Source: Leishmania donovani
Lineage: Eukaryota; Euglenozoa; Kinetoplastea; Trypanosomatida; Trypanosomatidae
DNA: 64,000 nucleotides
Assembly: GCF_000227135.1 (NCBI RefSeq)
Contig: NC_018228.1
Coordinates: 179,645-243,644 of the forward strand
Direction: 5' to 3'
Shown here: positions 8,659 through 18,500 of the stretch, piece after piece
Layout: each line of letters opens with the position of its first letter
How positions within the stretch are numbered: the stretch's first letter is position 1
Made by a program: the position numbers and the translations under genes
Notes under the pieces: generated by a model
Told to the model about the DNA's origin: nothing
The model's database searches: none
Seen by the model: only the letters and a program-made list of their open reading frames with translations

Positions 8659-11600
8659 ATGCACCGGGCTTCGCACCTTCGGCTTCGCCCGTGTATGCTG
8701 TCGTCGTCGTCGTCGTCGTCAGCAGCAGCAGCAGCAGCAGCGCGGCGCTGCGGTCGCCGATGCCGTCTCCCGCACAGCACTCAACCGTGGATGCAGCTGC
8801 TGCTTCTGAGTCTTGCTCTCTTTCTGTTGGGCGCCGTCGACTTCGCGCTGCCGCGTTGTCGCGCCTCGCCGCTCTTTGCGAGGGCCGCAGGCGACGCGGG
8901 TTTTACCAACACCGCTGCCGCACCACCGCTGCTGGCGATCTCCGAGACGGCGCTCATCTCAGTTGACCTCGGACAGGAGAGCATGAAGGTGAGTGCCTGG
9001 CGGGTTCAGCAGCAAGCGCCGCACAACGGGATGGCGGAGGGCGGCGATGCGGCAGCGGCGACAAGCACCGGGTCCGTGACGATGGTGCTTAACGATCAGG
9101 CGAACCGAAAAAGCCCACCGTGCGTGGCGTTTCGCTACTTCCGTGACCCGGTGGCGACCGCTGGCAGCGGTGGCGTCAGCACGGACGCAAGCCCGAGTGG
9201 ACGTGGTGATGGCGAGCAGCCCCCTGCGCATCGTCCGTACACGGCACTGCATCCGCGCGGCTACCAGCTAGAGCGAGCCTTTGCCGAGCAGGCTCAGGCG
9301 CTGGCGCCGCGCTTTCCGGAGCAGGTTGTGTGCAGCGCGGCACAGCTGCTCGGCTGCACGGCAGCCTCCACGAACGCGGCGACCGTGGAATCCAGGGCAT
9401 GTGCGCTGACGTCGGAGCAGCTGACGACGGCATACAGCTGTCATGTGGTGCCCCTCACGGCACTACGATCGACAGGCACAACCACGGCGAACATCATGGA
9501 TAAGGCCCAGCAGCCGCGTGACAGCGTCGTCGGACGTCAAGCTCTTGGCGCGTACGTGCCCTTCTATATCACGAGCAACGCTCCTGGCCAGCAGTGGCGG
9601 CGGGCGGCAGGTGACCACAGCACTGGGATCGCTGCCGCCGCCGAAGAGGAAGGGGTGCTCTTCTCATCGGAGGAGCTCACGGCCATGTTGCTTGGCCATG
9701 CGCGTCGCATGGCCGAGAAGACCGACGCGGCCGATAACGCGCTCAGTGAGGAGGATCAGCGGCTCTTGGCGGACATGCGGCAAAACGCTGGCAGCGTTGA
9801 TGCCGCCGCGGGAGAGACGCGCGCATCAGCCACCGTCCGCTACGCTGCGCTGACCGTGCCCGCCCACGCCACCGTCGCGCAGCGGCAGGCGCTCGTGGAT
9901 GCGGCGGCTCTGGCCGGCTTGCGTGTGGTGCGCCTCGTCCACAGCACGGCCGGGGCAGCGGTGCAGCTGGCTTACCTGAAGGCGGAGCAGGTGCTGAAGG
10001 CGGACAAGGTGCAGTACGTCATGATCTACGACATGGGCAGCCGGCACGCCGAGGTGGCTATCTACAGCCTCGCGGCGCTGCCGGCGTCCGTGGCGAGTCG
10101 AGCAGGGCTGCAAGGCGACGTGGAGATGCAGGCGCTTGTCGGCAGTCGCACGCTGGGCGGCGCCGCCTTTGACGAGTGTATTGCCAACCACTGGGACGCG
10201 CGGTACTTCGGCCGGCGCGTGATGAACGGTGTCCTCGCGGCCGCGGGCGGCCGTGACGCGGGGCGCCGCGAAGCAGCGAGGGAGCGCGGCAGCCTCCTCC
10301 GTGCCGCGCAGCGTGCGAAGGAAATGCTGTCAGCCAACACCGATGCGCATGTCACCATCGACGGCGTCCGCGCCGATCCGTCGTACTTTGACGCGGTGGG
10401 GCGGCAGGAGCTGCGGCAGCGCCACGTCACCGTCACGGCGGACGGCGGCCTGTTGAGCCTCCGCCTCATGCGCGGAGACTTTGAGGAGTGGTGCCGGCCT
10501 CTCTTCGACGCCGCCGTGGCGCTGCGAGACGAGGCCATTGCCGCCACCGGCGGCGTCGTCAAGAGCCTCGGCGCGCTCGACCGTTTCGAGGTCATCGGTG
10601 GCGGGACGCGAGTGCCGCGGCTGCTGCAGCGCCTCGGCGAGGGCTACCGCAGCGGCGTCGTGGACCGCACCCTCAACAGCGATGAGGCGGCCGTCATGGG
10701 CACAACGCTGCTGGCCGTGTCGAGCGCGCCGCGGACGCTTGGGCTGCACCTCGGTCAGGCCCTGCCGCGTTACCACGTGCGCGAGTGGCTGACCAGCGCT
10801 GTTTACGCCTCGATGGAGCTGCACAGCACAGGGATCGTAGCGGCAGCAGCGCCATCGGAGGTTCAGATCCTGTTCGCTGCACGGAAAACAACCCTTCCGG
10901 CGACGCGCAGTGTGCGTGTGCGACTGCCGGATGTGGATGTCTCACCGGCCGACAAGGTCGTTATCACGTTGTACTCGGGTGCCGAGGCGGACAGCGCCTA
11001 CGCCCACAGCATGCGCTCCGGCGCGGCTGTCGCGGCGGGGTCGGCGCGCGCTGCTGCCTCACCTACGTCGATGGCGAACTGCACCGGCTGCTACGTGCGC
11101 ACCTGCACCGTGGAGGGCGTGCGCAAGGCCGCCGAGCAGCTGCTCGCGCCGTACACGCAGCAGAAGACTCAGCACGGCAGTGCGAGGCCACGCCGTGAGC
11201 ACGTTCGCCTGGCCGGTGCGGAGGTGGTCGTCGAGGTTGTCGCCACCGTCAGTGGCATCCCGCACTGCAGCGTTGCTTACCTACGCGCCGAGGTGGAGGA
11301 AGCGGGGGTGGACCCCGATGCCGCAGAGGACGTCCATGGCAGCAACGCAGCCGCAGGGGCAGCGGCAGTGGCGTCTCTACAGAGCAGCCATCACGACGGC
11401 ATAGCCGCTGGCGTGCCACCGGCCACGCAGCGTGACGAACCGGGCGAGGGCGTGAGAGACAAACACGAGATGAACGCCAACGAGGAAAAAGTGAAGCACA
11501 CCGATGCACGCGTGACCGCGAAGGGGACTGCCGATCCCACCACCGTCGACGCGACCGCGACCGCGACGCCGCCGCAAGTGCAGGTGCACGTCATCGCACT

Positions 11601-11988
11601 CTCTCTGCGTGTGTCGAGCGGTGCCGCCACGGCTGGCGCAGCGGTGCACGGACCCCGCTATAACATGGACTTCGCAGAGCTCACCTTCTCGCACCGGCGG
11701 GTGCGGCAGCTTCAAGCGCTGGACGACGTGCGGCTGCGGCGCAGCACTCTGCGCAACGAGATCGAGAGTGTGCTCGTGTGGATCAAGGAGAACAACCCCA
11801 CGTGGGACGCCGAAGATGTGCAGGGCGACGCGTCCCCGTCGTCTCTTGCCCGGCGGACGTGGCGCACCACCGTTCGTGAGGTAGGCGGGTGGCTCGACAA
11901 CTTCGGCGACACCGCAAGCGCCACCGCGCTTGAGGAACGTCTGCGCATCATTTCCGGTGTCAAGGCAGCCTTGCGTGAGGCGGCCTGA
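8659..11988 (+). CDS. GRP170: Grp170/HYOU1-type Hsp70 of the ER
   Basis: This encodes 1109 residues from ATG 8659. In-frame ATGs at 8695 and 8791 are alternatives, and the one at 8791 directly precedes a strong signal peptide (MQLLLLSLALFLLGAVDFAL). The nucleotide-binding domain (about residues 100-690) shows the Grp170 form of phosphate loop 1 (ISVDLGQESMKVS, where BiP has GIDLGTT) and the adenosine motif VIGGGTRVPRL. The sequence MVLNDQANRKSPP matches the Grp170 pattern for the next strand. The C-terminal part carries a divergent beta domain, a charged disordered insert and a helical end. Members act as nucleotide-exchange factors for BiP and as holdases in the ER lumen. At over 1100 residues it is longer than animal HYOU1 because of alanine-rich inserts. 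The chain ends in ALREAA, with no KDEL- or MDDL-type retrieval signal. Confidence 0.85.
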   Translation: MHRASHLRLRPCMLSSSSSSSAAAAAAARRCGRRCRLPHSTQPWMQLLLLSLALFLLGAVDFALPRCRASPLFARAAGDAGFTNTAAAPPLLAISETALISVDLGQESMKVSAWRVQQQAPHNGMAEGGDAAAATSTGSVTMVLNDQANRKSPPCVAFRYFRDPVATAGSGGVSTDASPSGRGDGEQPPAHRPYTALHPRGYQLERAFAEQAQALAPRFPEQVVCSAAQLLGCTAASTNAATVESRACALTSEQLTTAYSCHVVPLTALRSTGTTTANIMDKAQQPRDSVVGRQALGAYVPFYITSNAPGQQWRRAAGDHSTGIAAAAEEEGVLFSSEELTAMLLGHARRMAEKTDAADNALSEEDQRLLADMRQNAGSVDAAAGETRASATVRYAALTVPAHATVAQRQALVDAAALAGLRVVRLVHSTAGAAVQLAYLKAEQVLKADKVQYVMIYDMGSRHAEVAIYSLAALPASVASRAGLQGDVEMQALVGSRTLGGAAFDECIANHWDARYFGRRVMNGVLAAAGGRDAGRREAARERGSLLRAAQRAKEMLSANTDAHVTIDGVRADPSYFDAVGRQELRQRHVTVTADGGLLSLRLMRGDFEEWCRPLFDAAVALRDEAIAATGGVVKSLGALDRFEVIGGGTRVPRLLQRLGEGYRSGVVDRTLNSDEAAVMGTTLLAVSSAPRTLGLHLGQALPRYHVREWLTSAVYASMELHSTGIVAAAAPSEVQILFAARKTTLPATRSVRVRLPDVDVSPADKVVITLYSGAEADSAYAHSMRSGAAVAAGSARAAASPTSMANCTGCYVRTCTVEGVRKAAEQLLAPYTQQKTQHGSARPRREHVRLAGAEVVVEVVATVSGIPHCSVAYLRAEVEEAGVDPDAAEDVHGSNAAAGAAAVASLQSSHHDGIAAGVPPATQRDEPGEGVRDKHEMNANEEKVKHTDARVTAKGTADPTTVDATATATPPQVQVHVIALSLRVSSGAATAGAAVHGPRYNMDFAELTFSHRRVRQLQALDDVRLRRSTLRNEIESVLVWIKENNPTWDAEDVQGDASPSSLARRTWRTTVREVGGWLDNFGDTASATALEERLRIISGVKAALREAA

Positions 11989-12946
11989 CACGAGTCGAGG
12001 CACCACCCAAGGTAAAGAAAGAGGGAGGAAGAGGGGTGGGGGGCTGGTGGCACGCAGGCAGACCCAGAGACAACTCGGCTGCCGGGAGAGGAGGGGCAGT
12101 AGACGGAGAAGGGGGGGAGAGGGCGAGTCGTTGACGACGCTCTGCACGCCTGCCTCGTACCGGACGCCGACGGTGCGGCCCGCGCGCTCCTTCGGCAGCA
12201 ACGGCAACCACTGTCGTCGCCGCCACCACCACCCTCCCCTTCACCATCGCCAGCACGCCGATTCTATTTCCATGGTCGCCACATGGGCGCGCTGCCGTCG
12301 TCGTCGTTGGTGTCTCTCATGTTGCCTAGCAAATGTCTTCGTTATGTTTCGTTGCCGCAGGGGAGGAAGGGGAGGGGGCGCACTGCGCACATGGAGCACA
12401 CGCCCACGGAGGAGGAGCACATGGAGAACGCGAGGCCGAGATGAACCATACAGCACACACACACACACACACACGGAGCAGACACACGCGGTCGCGCGTG
12501 TGCGCCGGAGCTCAGAAAAAAAAAAACGCATAGAAGAAGCTACGGCTTCCGACGGCGTGACTTGCGCACATTTTCCTCCTGCTCAGCGCACCCGCCCTTC
12601 ACCCGTAAGCGTACACGCACACGGAACCCGTGGCGTTGCGGCGCTCGTCTTCTCGTCTCTGCGACCTCCCTTGTAACTTGCGCATCTCTGTTCTCTTTCT
12701 CTCCCTTTCTCTTCGACGCACACGACACACACACACGCGCACCGCCCTCTCCTCCGATGAGCCCCAGCGCGTGAAGATCGATAAGTCGCATACACGCACA
12801 CGCAGCGGCGCTGCTAGCTCAAGAAGCGGAGGGGGCGCGCGTAGATCTCTTCGCTTGCATCACGTTGTATTGCTGAGCGGCACACAAGGCGACCGCGCCG
12901 ACGGCCCCCCGACGCACACCTCACGAGTGCACCGCACCCAGTCACG
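11989..12946. other. Intergenic spacer
   Basis: It contains G-rich stretches (12019-12123), (CA)n at 12454-12474, an A10 run (12515-12525) and a pyrimidine tract (12684-12713) for the next gene. No gene is seen. Confidence 0.75.
12684..12761 (+). promoter_or_regulatory. Candidate trans-splice region for the MPP-beta gene
   Basis: A tract rich in CT (12684-12713) is followed by CA repeats and a first AG at 12760-12761, leaving a 5' UTR of about 185 nt. Confidence 0.5.
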
Positions 12947-14431
12947 ATGATGCGGCGAACCGGCGCCGTGGCGGCGACGGCGGCGCTGCCGCAAAACATG
13001 ACAATGAAAGACCCGCTCTGCCAGCAGGTGCTGAGCCGCTGCACCCCCGTCGTCTACTCCTCTCTGCCGAACGGCTTCCGGGTCGCGACGGAGTACGTGA
13101 AGGACTGCCCCTTCGCCACCGTCGGCGTGTGGATCGACGCCGGCAGCCGCTTCGAGGACATCCACAACAGCGGCGTGGCGCACTTCCTGGAGCACATGAA
13201 CTTCAAGGGCACCGACCGGTACTCGAAGAGCGACGTCGAGAACCTCTTCGAGCACCGCGGCGCGCACTTCAACGCGTACACCTCGCGCGACCGCACCGCC
13301 TACTACGTGAAGGCGTTCACGAAGGACGTGGACAAGATGATCGACGTCGTGTCAGACCTCCTCCAGCGTGGCCGCTACCGCCGTCACGACATCGAGGCGG
13401 AGCGGCCGACGATCTTGGCGGAGATGCGCGAGGTAGAGGAGCTCGTGGATGAGGTGCTCATGGACAACGTGCACCAAGCCGCCTACGACCCGACGACGAG
13501 TGGGCTGCCGCTCACAATCCTCGGCCCGGTCGAGAACATCGCCAAGAACATCAACAAGTCCATGATCGAGGACTACGTGCGGGTGCACTACACAGGACCG
13601 CGCATGTGCCTCGTGTCGTCTGGCGGCATCTCGCCTGATGCGGCGCACGCGCTGGCGGAGAAGTACTTTAGCGGCCTGTCCTCCACGAACAACCGCCCGC
13701 TTCTGCGCGGTGCGTACAAGGGTGGCCACACAGTTCTGTGGAACGAGGGAATGGCGACAGCGAACACGGCCGTGGCTTTCCCGATCTGCGGCGCCTCGCA
13801 CCCGGACAGCTACCCGCTGCAGCTGATACACAACGTGATTGGGCAGTTTCGCGAAGGGCAGTACGACCAGTTCAGCTCCCAGCGCCGCAACCCGAACCTA
13901 CCGTGGGAGCGGGTGCCGAACCTGGTCCAGCTGCGCCCCTTCTACACGCCGTACGAGGAGACGGCGCTGCTCGGCTACCACATCGTGACGGCCCGCATGG
14001 CGACGAGCGGCATTGCCCGCGACGACGCGCAGACACTGATGCTCAACTACGTCCTCAGCTCGCTCTACGACCTCTGTGCCACCAAGGTAGACGACTCCCT
14101 GTTGGAGGCGGCCAAGGCGGAGTTTAAGGCGTCCGTCATGATGATGCGCGACAGCACGACGAACAGCGCCGAAGACCTCGGGCGGCAGATGATTCACTTT
14201 GGCCGCCGCGTGCCGCTGCAGGAGGTGTTTGAGCGGGTCGACGCCGTCACGCCCGAGTCCCTGCGCGCCGCGGCGGAGAAGTACTTGGCCGTCGTGCAAC
14301 CCACCGTGTCCTGCATCGGCGCGAGCAGCACGTTGCCCAAGTACAGCCCCCTCTCGCTCGTGTCAAATGTGGTGCACCCGCAGCTGACGTCGGCGCAGTT
14401 CCCGGAGGACGCGCGTGCGTGTCTGCTGTGA
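12947..14431 (+). CDS. MPPB: Mitochondrial processing peptidase, beta subunit (M16 metalloprotease)
   Basis: This encodes 494 residues, the usual length for the family. The ATG at 12947 is the first after the splice region. The inverted zinc motif HFLEH is at residues 79-83 (ligands H79 and H83, catalytic E82), and the third ligand E159 lies 76 residues after H83, as in yeast beta-MPP. The motif is intact, which marks the catalytic beta rather than the alpha subunit or an inactive core protein. The surrounding sequence (GVAHFLEHMNFKGT) is typical of the family. The N-terminus is short and basic (MMRRTGAVAATAALP), consistent with a trypanosomatid mitochondrial presequence. The enzyme removes presequences from imported proteins in the matrix as a heterodimer with alpha. 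A role as a complex III core subunit is the main alternative. Confidence 0.93.
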   Translation: MMRRTGAVAATAALPQNMTMKDPLCQQVLSRCTPVVYSSLPNGFRVATEYVKDCPFATVGVWIDAGSRFEDIHNSGVAHFLEHMNFKGTDRYSKSDVENLFEHRGAHFNAYTSRDRTAYYVKAFTKDVDKMIDVVSDLLQRGRYRRHDIEAERPTILAEMREVEELVDEVLMDNVHQAAYDPTTSGLPLTILGPVENIAKNINKSMIEDYVRVHYTGPRMCLVSSGGISPDAAHALAEKYFSGLSSTNNRPLLRGAYKGGHTVLWNEGMATANTAVAFPICGASHPDSYPLQLIHNVIGQFREGQYDQFSSQRRNPNLPWERVPNLVQLRPFYTPYEETALLGYHIVTARMATSGIARDDAQTLMLNYVLSSLYDLCATKVDDSLLEAAKAEFKASVMMMRDSTTNSAEDLGRQMIHFGRRVPLQEVFERVDAVTPESLRAAAEKYLAVVQPTVSCIGASSTLPKYSPLSLVSNVVHPQLTSAQFPEDARACLL

Positions 14432-15593
14432 GGACGGTGGCGAGAGGCGAGGCGCGTGCGAGTACAGCTGTGGTTGAGGGGGGAGGCGCACCGTCATGGA
14501 CCGCCCACCCACCCACCCCCCGCGCATGCGTGCATGGCATGTCCATGCATACGCGTCTGTATCACACACACACACACACTTGCGCGCTCCTGGTCTGGTT
14601 GCTGGACGGCTGGCTGGCTGCGTCTCGTGGCTCATGCCTGTCGCCCGTATGGCGGCCGCCGCTCACCCTGTTGCTGGTGATGATGGCGTTGCCGTTGGTG
14701 GGAAGGTCGATGCACACGGCAGCCTTCTCTTTCCCTATTATGTTCCCTCTTGTTAAGCGCACGTTTGCCGTGTACCTCTTTTAAAGTTTCCTTCCAGGCA
14801 CAACAAGCGCGACATGCACCAGCCGACAGGCGCGTCCTCCTGACACACGCGCGCACAGCCAGACAACTTGTGGTGGCACGGTCAGAGTGGCCGTCGGAGC
14901 GCTGACGGAGAGCACGCCCCCGAACTCAACGAGCGAACAGCAGGGGTGGAGCGCGTGCACAGGCGCGCCCGCCTCGCTTCCTCCACCACCACCACCACCA
15001 CCACCCTGCTGTTCGCGGCGCATCATTGCTGTGGCTCGAGCGCACCTCTGGCGATGATGCTCGTCAGAGAATCAACGGAAAAAGAAGTATGGGGCGGTCT
15101 CTCTCTCTTTCTCCGCCTCCCGTGCGCGCAGCCACGAGCCCTCCCTCCCCTCCTCCCCACCCCTTCTTGTGTTCTCCAGCACCCCTCCTCCTCCCTCCTT
15201 CCTTCCTTCCCCGACCATCGCACGTCGCTTCTGCCGCGCGCCTGCCGTGACGCGCTACGCCTTCTCGCAGCCGCCGCCGTGTTGTGAAGCGTTCTCTCCC
15301 CCTCTCGTCCTTGTGCTCTCGCTGCCACTTTTTCGTGCCGCCCTCCCTGCTTGCCGGCCCGCGGCGGCAGCGGAACGCTCAGCGGAGGAGGGAGTGGTGA
15401 TGGTGGTGGTGGTCCTGCGGTTTCGCGATCTGAACCCGACCCGGCCCTGCGCTGCAGCTACGCCGCACACGCACGCAGATCCACTGGAGCCGGCATATTC
15501 ACGTCTGCACAAGCGCACTTGGGAGAGGAGGGGTGGGGGGCGGCAGCAACACAAGAAGCCCCACGTATTACGCCCATACACGGGAGCGAGCCT
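14432..15593. other. Intergenic spacer
   Basis: This spacer holds (CA)n at 14563-14579, (CAC)n at 14985-15004, and two strong pyrimidine tracts (15139-15178 and 15182-15213). The reading frame of the next gene is open upstream to 15351 but has no ATG before 15594. No separate gene is seen. Confidence 0.75.
15139..15179 (+). promoter_or_regulatory. Candidate trans-splice acceptor
   Basis: A 40-nt pyrimidine tract ends directly in CCAG, with AG at 15178-15179. It is the cleanest acceptor upstream of the ORC2-like gene and implies a 5' UTR of about 415 nt. A second tract follows at once, so a nearer acceptor (AG about 15270) is possible. Confidence 0.5.
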
Positions 15594-18500
15594 ATGAACC
15601 CACCAGACAGACGACTTGGAGGACACGATAGACGTGTGATGAGCAGCGATCGTGCCGAGGCGAGTGAACGAGAAGTGAGGCGCGTGAAAGATGGCGACGA
15701 GACGGATCGCACCAGCGGCGGTGGCGGCGTGGTGGCGCCGTGGCTGGAGGATCACGGGCTCTGGTCCTCGTCGTCCTCCCTCTCCCAGATGACGCCGACC
15801 CGACCGTCGCGGATATCGTTGCTGGCCGCACCTGCCCCTGAGCCGCTCGATGCGCAGAGGCACGTGTGCCACGCCAGAGCCGCGGCAGCAGCACCTGCTG
15901 CCGTCGTAAGCAACGCTGAGGAGGTGACCGAAGCGCGAGGCTCGTGCGCCGCGCTCCATGCCAGCCGAGAAGACACACGCGACCGTGACTCGCCAGTGGC
16001 AGCACCCCAGGGGCAGCAGCCGGCATTGAACGCCGAGGACGAGTGGAGGCGGCGTGCCTCTCGGCCTGCCTCGTCGGCGTCGTCATCCTCGTCATCTTCT
16101 GCGCAAGCAGAAGCGCATCCAGGCCGCGTCGTCTACGAGGATGGGCGAGGCGGCGGTGAGGAGGCAGACGACCGAAGTTCCGAGTTGCGCCATGCTGACG
16201 CCAACGGAGCGTCAGATGACGCAGAGGCTTCGCCGTCTACGGCGCTCCACCTGCCGTCGTCACCGCAGCCGCGCCGGCAAGAGGCGTCACCTCTACTGCC
16301 CTCGCTGACGCCGGTGGCGACGGCGCGCACGCAGCAGGCCATGCTGTCGTCCTCAGCGAAGCCGCCGTTCACTGCCGCGCCACGAGGCCTGGAGAGCGAC
16401 ACACCGCCACCGCAGGTGGTCAGCCAAGGAGAAGGCACGAATCCAACCAAGCGGCTGTGCACTGCCGTCGCTGCCGCCTCTAGAAGAGCAACCCTGACCA
16501 CATCTCCGCCTTCGCCGTCGCCGGAGATGTGGGTGTCCTGCGCGCACAGCGACCTGCCGGCGCGGTACCGCGACGTCCCGGGGTACTACTGCACTTACTG
16601 CTCCTACACGGTTTGCGTGGACTGCTTCCCTCTCACGAACTTGCGGGAGCAGTCGCGTGTCACGAGAACCGCCGCGCCGTCCCCCGCCCCCTCGCCGGCT
16701 GCATCCGCGTCGTCCGTGACGGGAGAGATGGACTGGCTGGATGCCGTGATCGCCTCCCCTGCGACCGCCGTGCGCAGTGGCGGAGCTGCGAACGGTGCGC
16801 ACCAGGTCCATGCCACCGCTGCCACCTACGCAAGGGAGAGCGCTGGGGGCGACTACGGCCGCACGTCGCGGCAGCGACACCTGAAGGAGGGTGCCTCGTT
16901 ACGTGACGCACCGCCGACCTCGACATCGTCGACGGTGGCGGCACCTCTCCGCTGTCACCTCTGCCGGCGCGGCGACCTCGTGCGTGAAGAGGCGCTCCTG
17001 CACGAGTGGTGCTGTGAGGGGCCGGCGCCGGCGGCGCGGCGGCACAGCGGCGGCAGCCTCGTCTACGACACGGCGAATCTGCACAAGTACCACTTCATGC
17101 GAACACAGCGAGAGAAGCGGCGGTCATCGACGGAGCCGCTGCTCGCTCGGGTGCTCGCAGTCTTCCCAGCCACGTTGGGCGGGGCGGACGCCCGCGCAGA
17201 CGGGTCAGCCCCATGTGTCACGCAGAGCCCCCTGCAAAGCCGCCGCCTCCGCCGCCCCCACGGCGATGCATCGAGCGGCAAGAGCGCCGTTCGCGGGCGG
17301 GACCCGCTGCCGTCCGCGTCGTCAGGGCATGGACGGCGGCTGACGCTGTCGCGCCTTGATGCAGGAGCCAACGCAGCCGCCAGTCTGCGCGGTAGCGCAG
17401 CGCTGCCGAACCTCGACCGCTGCGAGGAGGGCGGCAGCTACGTCTTCTCTGTATGGAATCCGCGGATGGAGGTGCAGCTCGTGTGGTGCGCCGTGAATTA
17501 CGAGGCTCGTGAAGGTGCACCCGCGCTTCACCACCACTACCAGCACAGCAGCGCGGGCCACCGTGGCCATGGCGTGCTGCCGTCCTCGGCCTCCGTCACG
17601 CCGCTCTTCATGTGGCGCTGCCCACCCTCCTTGCCGGGGCTTCCGGCGCGGCCGTTTCGCGTGACGGTGCCCTACGGCCTGTACGCCTTCGCCAGCACGC
17701 ACGCGCTGGCGCTGTACGAGGCGAGCGACATCTTCAGAAAGGCCACCACGCAACTCGCTGCCGCAGCGGGTGGCGGCGATGGTGCACACCACGCGCAGCT
17801 GCACCCCCGGCAGCTGTCGTCCGTGAAGGTGGTGCCGGCCGCCACGCTGCGTGCGCTGCTCATTGTGCACGTGATGCACCACGTCGCCACGACCCCAGTG
17901 CCGCTGCGCCTGGGGCGTGCGCTGCCGCCATCGCTGCCAGACCCTACATCACAGCACCACCACCTGAAGGAACAGCGCCCGGTGCCACAGGCCTCTTCAC
18001 ACGTAGCACGCTGCACCACGACGCCGCCGTCGGCGTCGCGCAAGCGTGCGCGGATGAACGAAGAAGACGCGGAAGGGGGCGCGGAGGTCTCGGCTCTGCC
18101 GCCCACCTCTGACCTGCAGTGGCCCCATGGTCTTGCCTCGCCGGAGCTGGCGCTCTGCGTGGATCACCTGCTGCACGGCCGCTCCGTCGCGGTGTACGGC
18201 ATCGGCTCGAAGTATTACTTCCTGCACCACGTGGCGCAGAGCGCGGAGCTGAAGCACTTCCACGTCGTCACGGTGGACGCTAGCCTCGGTCGTGGCGACG
18301 GTGACGTCGGCAACGGCGACAGTATCGCTGCCGCATCAGCGGCAGGCGATCCGCACGGCGGTGGCCAGCGTGGGCGGCGCTCCGGAGGTGGCAGCGGCAC
18401 GGGCGCATCGGGTGGCGTTGCCGCCGCCCCCTCGATTGTACGTCAGCTGATCATCCTCGGCAGCACGCTCGTGAGGCGCGTTCACTCCACCGCGCTCAAG

